Part shown: positions 22,455 to 35,019 of the stretch, piece after piece
Position numbering within the stretch: the first letter of the stretch is position 1
Layout: each line of letters starts with the position of its first letter
From: Bathymodiolus brooksi
Lineage: Eukaryota > Mollusca > Bivalvia > Mytilida > Modiolidae
Assembly: GCA_963680875.1 (NCBI GenBank)
Contig: OY804579.1
Coordinates: 12,477,506-12,541,505, forward strand
Reading direction: 5' to 3'
DNA length: 64,000 nt
The notes under the pieces: model-generated
What the model was told of the DNA's origin: nothing
Seen by the model: only the letters and a program-made list of their open reading frames with translations
Database searches by the model: none
Program-made: the position numbers and the translations under genes

Positions 22455-22935
22455 TTTAATTTCACTTTCCAGTCACTATATAGATGATGTCCTTTCACTA
22501 AATAATTCTAGGTTTGATGATTTGGTTGATCGTATCTATCCCATTGAGCTTGAAATAAAAGATACCACAGATACAGATAGGTCTGCTTCATACCTTGACC
22601 TACACCTCGAAATCGAAAGTCAGGGTCGGTTAAAAACGAAACTTTATGACAAAAGAGATGATTTCAATTTTCCCATTGTGAACTTTCCATTTATATGTAG
22701 CAACATTCCAGCAGCACCTGCATATGGAGTATATATCTCTCAGATGATACGATATTCCTATCAGGATTTCCTTGATAGAGGGTTGCTGCTAACAAGGAAA
22801 CTACTGAACCAAGGGTTCCTTTTGGTAAAGTTGAAGTCATCACTTTGAAAATTTTACGGTCGCCACCATGACTTTGTTGACCGTTATGGAATATCTGTGT
22901 CACAAATGACCACGGATATGTGCCACTTGTCGTAA
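22455..22935 (+). pseudogene. Decayed reverse transcriptase fragment
   Basis: An open frame with the RT catalytic box YIDDVLSLNN (YIDD at 22477-22488) runs through IYPIELEIKDTTDTD, SASYLDLHLEIE, KLYDKRDDFNFPIVNFPF and PAAPAYGVYISQMIRYS. It reaches a TGA at 22846-22848, then resumes in frame as KFYGRHHDFVDRYGISVSQM to about 22935. A one-base frameshift precedes the YIDD box (FNFTFQ in another frame). A few residues seem deleted between RYS and YQDF. It is one of the non-LTR or Penelope-type RTs widespread in bivalve genomes; I cannot settle the clade. About 280 bp of its 3' flank recur at 25.65, 38.88 and 40.68 kb. Confidence 0.8.
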
Positions 22936-23220
22936 ACACTTCCCTGTCCTTTCCTCATTCACGACTTATTACCGGGTTTGTAACTAGATTAACACGACGG
23001 GTGCCATTAGTGAGGTAGGAACTGTTTACCCTTCCGGAGCACTTGAGTTCGCCCCCGGTTTTTAGTGGGGTTCATGTTACTCGATCTTTAGTTTTATATG
23101 TATGTTTTGTTGATCGTTGTTTGTCCTTTTGTACTTCTTCTTTTGGCCATTGTATTGTCTGTTCTTCTTCGATATACAGTTTCTGATTGCCCCTTTGGTA
23201 TCTTCAAACTCTTCTTGCAC
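22936..23220 (+). repeat. 3' flank of the RT element
   Basis: Contains ACACGACGGGTG, CTTCCGGAGCAC, GGTTTTTAGTGG, a GTTGTTTGTCCTTTTGTAC box and CCCCTTTGGTATCTTC. The same blocks occur in order at 25650-25860, 38880-39035 and, inverted, 40680-40790. These are separate 3' ends of the same retroelement family. Confidence 0.7.
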
Positions 23221-24508
23221 ATTAATTCATTCTTATTCAACTATTATTGGTTTTAATTTATGCTGCGTCACTGTTATCATGATTGTATGATAGTTGATTT
23301 TTATATCATATACATATAGATGTACAATCTGTTTATATTTTGTCACTGTGATATCTGGTCAGGTATACTGGATACAAGTTTGTCAGTTACTAGTAGTGGC
23401 AGGTTGATGATCCTTGTATTTTCTGAATAGTCAACAAATACAGAATGGTGATATGTACAAGCATAATGACACTACAAAAGTCAGAGTTATAACCCCTTTC
23501 TCTTTGCAAATATAATTATCAGCCCTTAGCATGAAATTTCAATTTTTTTAGCCATCTTTTTCTCTTATATGTAACTAGAACTGTGAGTGACCTCACTGAG
23601 TGATACCCCCCACTTGCAATACTATATGTTCAAACTTTGGAATACAGGTATATTAGCAAGTTAATTATCTCCCCTTCTAAATTTTAGACAGCAACGGTAT
23701 TCCTTCATGCACATCTGCAGGTTGTGTACTACAACTGTGTAAAGTTTCATAAAAATTCAATAAGCAGTTTAGTAGGAGTTGCGCTTACAAGGAACGGGGA
23801 GGGTCCGATAGTCCGACGGCCCATTAGTCCGACGGCCCATTTGTCCGACAACCCATTAGTCCGACGGCCCATTAGTCCGACAACCCATTAGTCCGACAAC
23901 CCATTAGTCCAACATGTCAGTTCGTCACGGTGAGGGAATAAATTCTACATCGCATTACCATTTTTACTATTAGTTTCCTTTTCTGGTTTAGTTTCTTTCC
24001 TTGTAATAGTAGCCCCCGTCTTTATGGAAGTCTTCGGGATGTCAGTTAGTTGGGAAATAGAAAAATCGTAAGCTCGGGTGGTACATACATGTGTACATGC
24101 ATGTTTAATTACCTTTTGGGTCAGTTAGGAATGGGGACTACTATTACAAGGAACAAAACGAAACGAAACGGTTTGTTTCTCGTCACTTTAAAGACTTTAC
24201 GGTTCCGTTTCGTTTATTGAATTAGCAAGTAAACAATCCATGTTTTTGGTTTAAAGTAGCGAATCCAGAGGGGGGTCTGCTTTCTTCCAGCGATCGCGTC
24301 AAACGAGTTTGATCCCTCGTCAGCCGAGCTCGACACCTTGTTACCCTAGCTCGACCCCTTATTAGGCCCCTCAAGACAGTGGGTTTAAAATGGTAGGTTT
24401 CTCAAAAGGACAGGTTTTGTCAAGATTAACATTTGATAGCGTCTGAATCTGAAAATATATTAAACCACTAATAACTGTTTGAAATAGCCCCATGGGGCCC
24501 ATCCTATA

Positions 24509-25437
24509 CAGGGGCGGATCCAGGATTTGTGGTTAGGGGGGGGGGGCGTGAGTAGGCGAGGGGTTTGGGACCGCTTAAGGTCCCCAGCGGGTCCAAGGCA
24601 CAGCCCTGGTAGGGGGCCCTGGGGGTTTGAGGAATTACAGACATTTATTTGAACGACAATTTTGAACCAACCACATCATTTTTATCAGACCAAAAAAACT
24701 TGACTTTGAGTCTTAATTTTGTCGGATAATTGTTAACAGTATGTTTTTGTCAGACTGATTATAAGAACCTAAAGTAAAACTTTTCTTTAACAACCGTGAT
24801 GCGAATTGTTCAACTCATGACTGATCGATCACGATATGTTAACCCTTCAAATAACTATTGGTTTAGTTTTAACGCATTCCTCATTTCACTAATTGGTCTG
24901 TACTTTCGATGCTTGTCCTTTCGGGTGGTTCTAGTTAATACTGCCCGTCCGGATGGAGCTTTTCTTTTCGTCGTTTGATTCATTCATTGAAAACGCATGA
25001 TTCGACCGTTCTTGTTTATAGACAAACAAAAGCGGAAATTGTCAATACATGAACTTGTTATTGATTTCTGATAAGCTAACGTAACTAAATTAGATGATCA
25101 GAATCGTTTCATGCAGCATTAATGTTAACATATTCGCCTTTGTTTGTCTATAAACAAGAACGAATCATACGTTTTCAATGAATGAACCAACGGCGAAACG
25201 AAAAGCTTCATCCGGACGGACAATATACTGATCATTTATCAATGGGTAGAGCTTTTTAGAATGATATCCCAATTTTACTCCTAATATCATTACTATTCAT
25301 TTTGACTTACAGGTCACGAGTTAACCATTCATGAAAAAGTTGTTTGTTGAACTGCTCAATTAACGTTGTATAACATATGCTTTGCGAATTTTAGGGGGGG
25401 GGGGGGGGGGCGCACGCCCCCTCTAAATCCGCCTCTG
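24509..25437. mobile_element. hAT-like element, 929 bp, 5-bp duplication CTATA
   Basis: The left end CAGGGGCGGATCCAGG and the complement of the right end, CAGAGGCGGATTTAGAGG, are classic hAT-type TIRs. CTATA flanks both sides (24504-24508, 25438-25442). Inside, the sequences around 24785-25040 and 25130-25390 are partial inverse copies (GTTTGTCTATAAACAAGAAC and its partner), giving a foldback structure. Long G runs lie next to both ends. Non-autonomous. Confidence 0.8.
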
Positions 25438-25649
25438 CTATATACATGTAATAAGAGAGCTCTGATTTGATCAGTTTCGCATATTTTTAGTTGAAAAAGG
25501 GAGAAAATTAAGATAATGATCAAATCCATGGTGTCGCTTTAAGCAAAAAGGAGAGGTGTTGACCCCAAGAACCTGTGTCGTGAACAAATGAGCTAATGGC
25601 AGTTAGGTTAATATATATATCCGTGTCAAAACGATATCGATGTTCGTGT

Positions 25650-25860
25650 CGTCATTTTACACGACGGGTGTTGTTAACAAGGCAGGACTTGCCTACTCTT
25701 CCGGAGCACCTGAAATCACTCCCGGTTTTTAGTGGAGTTCGTGTTGTCTGTTCTTTTTAGTTTTATGTGTAACAGATTTGGCATATGTGTCCCTTGATTT
25801 TCGATTTCCTGTTTAACGGATTGGTTGCGTTTGTCTCATAGCCAAACCGGTTAATCAACT
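25650..25860 (+). repeat. Dispersed 3' flank of the RT element
   Basis: Shares CACGACGGGTG, TCTTCCGGAGCAC and GGTTTTTAGTGGAGTTCGTG with 22936-23220. No RT coding precedes it, so the copy is truncated to its 3' end. It lies inside the 23796-26241 transposon. Confidence 0.65.
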
Positions 25861-26807
25861 TGCATTATTAAGAAATTGTTTCAACATATTTCCATTCTAA
25901 AAACTGGATACAATCCATGACAAGAAGACGAGTGAAAACGGGTCATTTACCGAATTCCCGGGACCCGTCGGGTGATTGAAAAATCTCGTGTGAGAGGACA
26001 CATTTCGGCAAATTCATGACCGGTGTGACCCGCAAAAAAACGGGTGAGTTGACATGTATGGACGACGTTCAGTTAGATAGGGTACATGTATATAGGAACC
26101 ACCCTCATGGTCTGTCGGAATGCCTTGAAGGATATTAATGAGACTTGGTATGCCTCTTGCATTTATAGGTTGTCGGACTAATGGGCTGTTGGACTAATGG
26201 GCCGTCGGACAAATGGGCCGTCGGACTATTGGGAGGACGCCACAAGGTACATGCCCTCCCCTCTTCGTGAAAGTATAAGTTGAATTATCTCCCCTTTTAA
26301 ATTTTGGACAGCAACCATATTCCTTCATGCACATCTGCAGGTAGTGTACTACAACTGTGTAAAGTTTCACAAAACTCCAATAAGCCGTTTAGGAGGAGTT
26401 GCACTTACAAGGTACACGACCCCCCTTTTCGTGAAAGTATAAGTTGAATTATCTCCCCTTCTAAATTTTAGACAGCAACGGTATTCCTTCATGCACATCT
26501 GCAGGTTGTGTACTACAACTGTGTAAAGTTTCATAAAAATTCAATAAGCAGTTTAGTAGGAGTTGCACTTACAAGATACATGCCACCCTTTTAGTGAAAG
26601 TATAAGTTGAATTATCTCCCCTTTTAAATTTTGGACAGCAACCATATTCCTTCATGCACATCTGCAGGTAGTGTATTACAAATGTGGAAAGTTTCATAAA
26701 AATTCAATAAGCCGTTTAGGAGGAGTTGCACTTGCAAGTACATGGACGGACGGACATGGTGATTCCTATATACCCCCCAAACTTTGTTTGCAGGGGGTAT
26801 AATAATG

Positions 26808-28255
26808 TGAAGTAAATTGAGAAGACAATGAGATAAAAACATCTAACATAAGTGACATCCTGCTAAGAACAGGCAACAAAAACTCTGTCTAGTAGGAGTA
26901 GACATTCAAATACTTGTACGCACCAACAATGTAACTTGCTCTTGCCATGATATGTCTGAAAATTGCTGTATTACCAGTAACAATATTTACTTTCTCTATT
27001 TCATCAATAGCAATTTCAAACTTCTATAGATAGTACAAGACCTAACAGTTGTACATTGGGTTATTATCTGATTTGAGATGACAAAAATAAAATGAAATGT
27101 TTGATCATTTAAGACAGTATTTATGTGGAAATTATAACAAACATCCATACAAGTACATGTAAAAACTCATTCATAAAAATACACCATTCAATTTCACCAA
27201 AATATATCTCTATTGATCAACAGATGGCTAAACATTTTAGGTTAAAAACATTGTTTCTATATGTACACAACCATACATCAATGTACAATTTATAACATTA
27301 TATATATTATCTCCCTTTAATGAACTTTTTTTTCTTTTTTTTTTTAAATGATGTTTCTTTTTGTGGACCTTTCAAGAACAGAACAGAACCCTTTTAGAAG
27401 TTTATAAATATTTCCCCCTTATCTAAATCTTATATTATTGCATTATCAAAAAATGAAAAAATAGGTTGGCAGTGGGAATTCACAGATGTTGAGATACAAA
27501 TAAAAGTTAACTTTAAACTGAGGTAACATCATTTTCACGAGATTTAAAAAAAAAAATCCATTTTTGGTATGTAATACTTAATAATGAGAATAAACGTGAA
27601 ACAAAGCTAAAGCCACAACATACTAACAATACCATTTAAATGTGTAATGATGAAACTAAAATGTTTTTTGTTCCCCATGATATATATTAGTTGTTGCTAT
27701 GCAATTATAGTATATATAATATTTAGGCATGACACTGTGACATACAAATGCTTTGTGACATAATAATGAAATAAATGCTGCACAAATTATGTACTACGTA
27801 ACAAAAATATCGATCTCATAGCTAACATTTGGACAAGAAACTTTAAAACAGAAATGAACATTATGTTGCTATGTATATATCGTTTATTTATTTTTATTTC
27901 TATCAATCAATACTTCAGATAAAAATTTAACTCTAACATAATTTGTAAAATATATATCTGTCTAAGTTGTTGATATTTTTCAATTAAAATTTGTTGACAT
28001 CACTTCATGGATTTCTATCTAACACTTAAATTTTGTTTTTAACCTTAAATTTAGCATTCAGCTACACTATAAAAGAGAAATCCAAATTATAAATAGTAAT
28101 GTCTTATGAAGCTGAGAATGTCAGTAAATACCACAGTATCATTAAATAACCAATAAAACATTCTCAGGAAAAAACTTGAGCACATCTTGTGGTGAGCTGG
28201 TTAAAAACTTATACATGTACCTTCCTGGTGAAAAGATAGGAAGTTATTATAAAAC
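26808..28255. other. No gene recognised
   Basis: AT-rich intergenic sequence with poly-T and poly-A tracts. No domain-like frame or terminal repeats seen. Confidence 0.5.
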
Positions 28256-30241
28256 TAGAGGCTCAACACTGAGCTGAGCCTGTGTCGCTCACCTTTCATT
28301 CTGCTTTGAGGAAACTTAATACAGAACCTTCCATAGGTGCTTCCCACCAAATATCGGTTCATTTTGGCAAAGCAGTTTCAGAGAAGAAAATGTTTAGAAA
28401 TCGACCAATCTAAAAAAAGAATTAACTGTGGCAGCCATGTTTGCTAATGGATCAAAACGAAATGAGCAATCTCTATAGAGGACCTTCCATAGATGCTTCT
28501 TACCAAGTTTCATATCATTTGGCCAAGCGGTTTCAGAGGAAAAGCTGTTTTAGAAATCGGCCAATAAGAAACAAGAATTGCCTATGACGGCCATGTTTGT
28601 TAACAGATCAAAACGGAATGAGCAATTCCCATAGAGAACCTTCCATAGATGCTTCCTACCACGTTTCAGTCCATTTGGCCAAGCTGTTTCAGAGTAGAAG
28701 ATTTTTAGCAATCGACCAATCAGAAACAAGAATTGCCTGTGGCAGCCATATTTGTTAATGGATCGGGAGAAAATGAGCACTCTTTATAGAGAACCTTCCA
28801 TAGATGCTTCCTACCAAGTTTCGGTTCATTTGGCCAAGCGGTTTCAGAGGACAAGATTTTTAGAAACCAACCAATTAGAAACAAGAATTGCTTATGGCAG
28901 CCATATTTGTTAATGGATCAGGACGAAATGAGCAAACTTTATAGAGGACCTCCCATAGATGCATCCTACCAAGTTTCGGTTCATTTGGCAAAGCGGTTTC
29001 AGTGGAGAGAAGTTTTTTAGAAATCAACCAATCAGAAACAAGAATTCTCTGTGGTGGCCATGCTTGTTAACGGATCGGGACGGAATGAGTAATCTTTATA
29101 AAGGACCTTCCATAGATGCTTCCTACAAAGTTTCGGATCATTTGGCCAAGCGGTTTCAGAGAAGATTTTTAGAAATCGACCAATCAGAAACAAGAATTGC
29201 CTGTGGCCGCCATGTTTGTGAATAGATCGGGACGAAATGAGCACTCTTTATAGAGGACAGCCCATAGATGTTTCCTACCAAGTTTCGGTTCATTTGGCTG
29301 AGCAGTTTCAGAGGAGAAGAATTTAAAAATCAGCCAATCAGAAACAAGAGTCGCCTGTGGCGGCCTTGTTTGTTAACGGATTGGGACGAAATGAGCAATC
29401 TTTACATAGGACCTTCCATAGATGCTTCCTACCAAGTTTCGGTTCATTTGGCCAAGCAGTTTCAGGGGAGAAGATTTTAAAAAATCCGCAATATCTGTAT
29501 AGAGATAACTGCATTTTGAATACAGATACATTGTATCTATATTTAAACAAGAGTTATCTTTCTTTTAACAGAGGAGAAGATTTCTTAGAAATCAACCAAT
29601 CAGAAACAAGAATTGCCTGTGGTGGCCATGTTTGTCAACCAATCGGGACAAAATGAGCATTCTTTATAGAGGATCTTCAATATCTGCTTTCTACCAAATT
29701 TCGGTTCATTTGGCCAAGTGGTTTCAGAGGAGAAGATTTTTAGAAATCGGCCAATCAGAAACAAGAATTACCTGTGACAGCCATGTTTGTTGATGAATCG
29801 GGATGAACTGAGCAATCTTTATAGAGGACCTTTCAAGGATGGTCCCTACCAAGTTTCAATTCATTTGGCCAAGCGGTTTCAGATGAGAAGATTTTTTTAG
29901 AAATCAACCAATCAGAAACAAGAATGGCCTGTGGCAGCCATGTTTGTTAACGAATTGGAACGAAATGAGCAATCTTTATAGAGGACCTGCAATCTATAGA
30001 TGCTTCCTACCAAGTTTCGGTTCATTTGGCCAAGCGGTTTCAGAGGAGAGGATTTGTTTGGTGATGGATCGAGACAAAATGAGCAAACTTTAGAGAGGAC
30101 CTTCCATAGATGCGTCCTACCAAGTTTCATTTCATTTGGCTGAGTGGTTTCAGAGGAAAAGATTAAAATGTGAAAAGTTAACAGACGACAGACGCCAAGT
30201 GATGGCAAAAGCTCACATTGCCTTTGGCAAGGTGAGCTAAA
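28256..30241 (-). mobile_element. Helentron-like tandem-core element E2 (intact)
   Basis: The left end ACTAGAGGCTCA pairs with TGAGCCT, then CGCTCACCT. The right hairpin is AGCTCAC...GTGAGCT with inner TTGCC/GGCAA arms. About 11-12 core units of about 155-160 bp share ATAGATGCTTCCTACCAAG, TTTCGGTTCATTTGGC, GGTTTCAGAGGAGAAGA and CCAATCAGAAACAAGAATTG. This is a different core family from E1, E3 and E5 with the same terminal architecture. It preserves the uninterrupted GAAACTTAATACAGAACC (28311-28328) that is split in E4. Confidence 0.8.
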
Positions 30242-30406
30242 AAAGTGACTGCCTGAACAACTAGACAAACATGTTCATACTGAAATGAAATGAATCCATA
30301 ATTTCTAAATTTTAACCAATCAATACCTAAATTTACCCCCCCCTGAAGATTATTTTTTAGAACTACAGCAATAAAGTTAACATCAGATCTACCATTATAT
30401 GACTAT

Positions 30407-30588
30407 ACATGTCAAACCTGTAAATAAAGGCCACTCAAAGGAACCTAAAAATGTGCCCTTTATGAGCAGTTACCCTTTATTTACAAGGTTAAAATTATAT
30501 GCACCATTCAGTAATGGGAAAAATGAGACTGCCCTATATAGACAGTGATTTGTTATATAGAGGTGTCCTTTAAGGACAGGTTTGACTG
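30407..30588. mobile_element. Pogo/Tigger-like MITE
   Basis: The ends ATGTCAAACCTGTAAATAAAG and the complement of AAGGACAGGTTTGACTGTA are inverted repeats of the CAGTCAAACCTGT type, bordered by TA. At about 180 bp it has no coding capacity. A relative is at 45803-45981. Confidence 0.6.
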
Positions 30589-30745
30589 TATATGTCAGTG
30601 TTGTACTACACAATTAATCAGGAAAGAAGCAACAATATAACAATACATTTTATCATCAAATCTGTTTAACTTCTATAAACCTTTATTGGCAGATATCCAA
30701 AAAGGAGCAAGGTACTATATGGCCACTTTCAAATTGTTCTCAAAC

Positions 30746-30805
30746 GCATCAGTGGTGTAATGGTTAGCATGCTCGCCTCGAGTGCGGTAGATCGTGGGTT
30801 TTATC
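30746..30805 (+). repeat. tRNA-derived SINE head
   Basis: GTGGTGTAATGGTTAGCATG (A-box region), then CTCGCCTCGAGTGCGGTAGA and TCGTGGGTTTT, where the B box is eroded. Homologous to 39649-39714 and 3781-3846. Confidence 0.7.
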
Positions 30806-31159
30806 AACAACAGAAAATTAACAACACTAGTTTATCAAAACTAAGTACAAACAGTCTATTATTAGGTTTACAGAAGACAAGCAGATTTACTACAAGAAAT
30901 TTCACAGAGGTTACTAGCCACAGCCCTGAGATATATAATAACATTAACAGTGGCCCTATATTATAATCATTTCTGTTTTAATGAAATTAAACAAATTTTA
31001 ACAAATACATAAACTCATTAAAATCTGGCATTACTTTGTAAATAATATGAAGTTTTTGTTGACAAATTCTTATCAATTTTTGATCAGTCGTACAAACAAG
31101 AATTAATTTCTAGGTACATATTTTTTTATACTTTTAATTTGTTTACATGCAGCCTTAAT

Positions 31160-31290
31160 TTTGTTCACCTACTTGCCCGAAAGCCAAATTTTATTTTTTT
31201 TTCTTTTTATTCAAACAAATTCTTTCATAATTTTCACTTGTCCGAATCCAGTTTTACTAGTCCCAGGCTTCGGGCATGTGGGTTAGCACG
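31160..31290 (+). repeat. Dispersed repeat, inverted copy at 47050-47200
   Basis: Contains TTCTTTCATAATTTTCACTT, GTCCGAATCCAGTTTTACTA and CAGGCTTCGGGCATGTGGG, matched in inverse orientation at 47050-47200. No coding assignment. Confidence 0.65.
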
Positions 31291-31299
31291 AAGACTGTA

Positions 31300-32800
31300 C
31301 ATGATCTCCATAGTCTTTAAATACGAGCACAGATCTGAATCAACATGAAAATTTGGTTCCAAAAATAAGAATTGAAAAACTTAATATTGTAATAAACACA
31401 TAAAAATTTGAATTGAGCTATCATGTCAAGTTCATGTTTATTTCCCTGTGAAATTTAACATGAATATAACATTAAATTCATATTTTTTTTTTTTTTTTTT
31501 TTTTTCACATTTTGAATACTAGAACAGCATAATTAAATAGAATGTGAAAACATTGGACAATTTCAATGAAGTTTAATTTTATGATTGTACACTGCCCTAT
31601 TTTCTTCCCTTTCATACCACATGTTAATGAGCAAAAACAGAAAAATATATCTATATCTGTACAGTATCTTGCCATTTCATGTCACTTAACTTTATATAAC
31701 AACACATTTCAATTTCTAACAATTTCAAACAACATTTTACACTTTCTAACAGATAGAAACACATATAAATGCTACATTATAGTACAATTCTGTGGATATA
31801 ACTATGCTAATGGAAATATACCTGTGATGCTTTCCATTTTGCTGTCTGAACCATAAAAAATGAGTCCATTCATGGTTTCCTGTCTTATGATACCATGTTC
31901 TGATTCATTAGGTTTAAACCATATAATGACGAGGGTCTCATTTCTGAGGTGGATTCCACTTATTTTACTATATTACTCTAACATTGGTCTAAAACAAATA
32001 TTTCATTGAGATCTGACAACAATTACATATATTTATCAAAAGAATTGTGCTGGTTACAGCTATGTTCCAGTACCATTTTTTTGGTTGCATAAAATGAAAT
32101 AAAGTGTATATTTTTTGTCATGGCAACTCACCATTTTACTGCCTATTTCTACTTGAATGAAAATACCTCACCTCCTTTTCAAAACAATTCATAATAGAGT
32201 TCATAAACCTCATGAAGAAAATGGAGGTTAAACATGGTGATCACAGTCTATTTTTCCTACTATATCAATAATCTTAGAACTTTGAGAAAGCAGTAATTTT
32301 CACCATGATTGCATTCAACCTTTGCATTGTTTATTTTCTGGTTAAAAAATGTCCCTTACAACACTGCAAATCAAAACCTTGTGATAACAAAAACAGTCTG
32401 TATTCTCCTTTGTAAGAAAAAAAATCTGGAAATAATGACATTGCATTTTTAAACCATTATAGCAACAACAGCTTTATTCATTTTAAACTATTTTCCAACT
32501 CTAGACATTTTTGCGATAGTCTGATAACTGTAGAATGAATAGAACGTTAAAATCCTAACTCTATGTATGTGGCTTGAAAAGACCTACAAACTTTTGTGTT
32601 TATTTCTTGGTATAGCATATGCCACATGTTTAGTAGTATTCACTCAGTTCTTACATGAAGTAATATTGCTAACCTATATTTTAGTAGTAACATAGGAATC
32701 CTCACACTTACTAATCCATGTGATAGAAGACTGTACAAGGAATGTTTAGTTTTCCCCATATGATAGGATTATCTGCCTTCGTTGGACCGACGACATGTGC
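31300..32800. other. No gene recognised
   Basis: AT-rich, with a poly-T tract near 31484-31506. No supported exon. Confidence 0.5.
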
Positions 32801-32802
32801 TT

Positions 32803-34085
32803 AAATGTGTGAATCATTAACGGTTGACCTAATAACATGTACACTCCAGTATGAATGTGTGAATCATGTAAGGTGGACCTAATAACATGTACACTCCAGT
32901 ATGAATGTGTGAATCATGTCAGGTTGACATAATAACATGTACACTCCAGTATGAATGTGTGAATCATGTAAGGTTGACCTAATAACATGTACACTCCAGT
33001 ATGAATGTGTGAATCATGTAAGATTGACCTAATATCATCTACACTCCAATATGAATGTGTGAATCATGCAAGGTTGACCTAATAACACATACACTCCAGT
33101 ATGAATGTGTGAATCATGTAAGGTTGACCTAATAACATATACACTCCAGTATGAATGTGTGAATCATGTAAGATTGACATAATAACATGTACTCCAGTAT
33201 GAATGTGTGACTCATGTAAGGTTGACCTTATAACACATACACTCCAGTATGAATGTGTGAATCATGTAAGATTGACATAATAACATGCACACTCCAGTAT
33301 GAATGTGTGAATCATGTAAGGTTGACCTAATAACGCATACACTCCAGTATGAATGTGTCAATCATGTAAGGTTGACCTAATAACACATACACTCCAGTAT
33401 GAATGTGTGAATCATGTAAGGTTGTCCTAATAACATCTACACTCCAGTATGAATGTGTGAATCATGTAAGGTTGACCTAATAACATCTACACTCTAGTAT
33501 GAATGTGTGAATTATGTAAGGTTGACAAAATAACATGTACACTCCAGTATGAATGTGTGAATCATGTAAGGTTGACCTAATAACACATACACTCCAGTAT
33601 GAATGTGTGAATCATGTAAGGTTGACCTAATAACATGTACACTCCAGTATGAATGTGTGAATCATGTAAGGTTGACCTAATAACATGTACACTCCAGTAT
33701 GAATGTGTGAATCATGTAAGGTTGACCTAATAACATGTACACTCCAGTATGAATGTGTGAATCATGTAAGATTGACCTAATATCATCTACACTCCAATAT
33801 GAATGTGTGAATCATGTAAGGTTGACCTAATAACACGTACACTCCAGTATGAATGTGTGAATCATATAAGGTTGACCTAATAACACATACACTCCAGTAT
33901 GAATGTGTGAATCATGCAAGGTTGACCTAATAACACATACACTCTAGTATGAATGTGTGAATCATGTAAGGTTGACCTAATAACACATACACTCCAGTAT
34001 GAATGTGTGAATCATGTAAGGTTGACCTAATAACATGTACACTCCAGTATGAATGTGTGAATCATGTAAAGTTGACCTAATAACA
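32803..34085. repeat. Minisatellite, 50 bp x about 25
   Basis: Each unit contains GAATCATGTAAGGTTGACCT, AATAACATGTACACTCCAGT and ATGAATGTGT. Units differ by a few substitutions, and some subtypes (ACACATACACTCC versus ACATGTACACTCC) recur in groups, showing local block copying. One unit near 33190 is shortened. The array lies downstream of PTEN. Confidence 0.97.
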
Positions 34086-34299
34086 CCAGAAATAGGAATT
34101 GTACAGGGTCTCGTAGTCATTCATACACACAAAAATACATTACAATACAAATGACAAGGGGGTACAGTATATGGTGAACCAGTTTTCTTATGTCATACAG
34201 ATATGTGTGTTTCTACAGTATAAATTACTTCATGCTATATATTCAGGGGTATGGTAATTGGATTTATAACTACCTATGCAAACAGTGTCTATCACCACT

Positions 34300-34475
34300 A
34301 ATGTTGTGAGTTCGAATAGCGAGGTGTACTTGATACATCAATATGTGATAAAGTTTGTCAGTGACTTGCAGTTTGTCAGTGGTTTTCACCGAGCACTCCA
34401 GTTTCCTCCACCATTAAAACTGACAATCATGATATAACCGAAATATTGTTGAAAGTGGTATTAAACACCATAATC
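34300..34475 (+). repeat. SINE of the bivalve GAAATATTGTTGAAAG type
   Basis: GTTGTGAGTTCGAA (B-box like), CCGAGCACTCCAGTTTCCTC and ACCGAAATATTGTTGAAAGT in this order. An inverted copy is at 45130-45300. Sequences with this ending are common SINEs in bivalves and gastropods, from memory. Confidence 0.65.
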
Positions 34476-34859
34476 CTAATGTTATGTTATTCCATTATAA
34501 GTCTTTGGTGATGAAGGAAGGGAAATAATAAATTAATAAATACTTATGTAATATCCAACCTGATAATCACCATTATCAACTGAATTTAAAACTAATAATG
34601 GAATGGATTAGTTCTTGAAAATAGCTTGATTAGTTCTTGCAAATAGCTTGAATACTCTGGTTAATTTATAATAATTCAATTTGATTTGAATACTGCAATC
34701 TGATTAGCTGATCCACTTGGAGAAAATTTTGGTTATACTTGATAACCTGGGTTGGTATTGCGATGTCACCAACCAATTCATTCGCCAACGACAAATTCAA
34801 ATAGTCAATCGTAAGTAAACTTGAAGAATCATTAAATTTTGTTGTAAAAATTAAATTAT

Positions 34860-35019
34860 AAGGAATATTTGAAATTTTTGAACAGGTTATATATACTTGT
34901 ATAACCTGGTTTGGTACAGTTTATGCTTTTCATAAACTGCTTTGCAGTTTATTAAGCATAAACTGCTCCAAACCAGGTTATATTGTATAACTTGTTAAAA
35001 AAATTTCAAATATTCCTTA
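34860..35019. repeat. Large palindrome (about 75-bp arms)
   Basis: AAGGAATATTTGAAATTTTT at 34860 is mirrored by AAATTTCAAATATTCCTT ending at 35019. The inner parts (TATAACCTGGTTTGG and CCAAACCAGGTTATA; CAGTTTATGC and GCATAAACTG) also pair, with a very short centre near 34940. Foldback MITE or cruciform-forming palindrome. Confidence 0.9.

Larger units (their letters stand above)
23796..26241. mobile_element. DNA transposon with tandem-repeat TIRs, about 9-bp target duplication
   Basis: The left end carries repeated 16-bp words CCCATTAGTCCGACGG (23802-23915). The right end carries the same words inverted (about 26165-26235). The flanks ACAAGGAAC (23787-23795) and ACAAGGTAC (26242-26250) look like a 9-bp duplication with one mismatch, placed inside a core unit that is intact in neighbouring copies. 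Long TIRs plus a 9-bp duplication suggest a Mutator-like element; this is inference. No transposase is visible. An inverted pair (TCCTTGTAATAGTAGCCCC near 23998 and its complement near 24131) and a hAT-like element lie inside. Confidence 0.65.
23573..26807. mobile_element. Hairpin-ended tandem-core element (GATACCCCC family), interrupted
   Basis: The left end has ACTAGAACTGTGAGTGAC and GATACCCCCC; the right end has ATATACCCCCC and GGGGGTATAATAAT. The core has four units of about 163-167 bp, each with AATTATCTCCCCTT, CTTCATGCACATCTGCAG and GGAGGAGTTGCACTTACAAG. One unit lies left and three right of the 2.4-kb insertion at 23796-26241. Inverted ATACCCCC/GGGGGTAT motifs near the ends recall the families at 39.7, 42.6 and 47.4 kb. 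Confidence 0.65.

Noticed and set aside
28550..30268. Several 70-118-codon frames in E2
   Set aside because: Each follows the 155-160-bp core unit; shadows of the repeat.
32803..34085. Regular 50-bp repeat considered as a CRISPR array
   Set aside because: No unique spacers: the whole 50-bp unit is repeated. Eukaryotic intergenic DNA.
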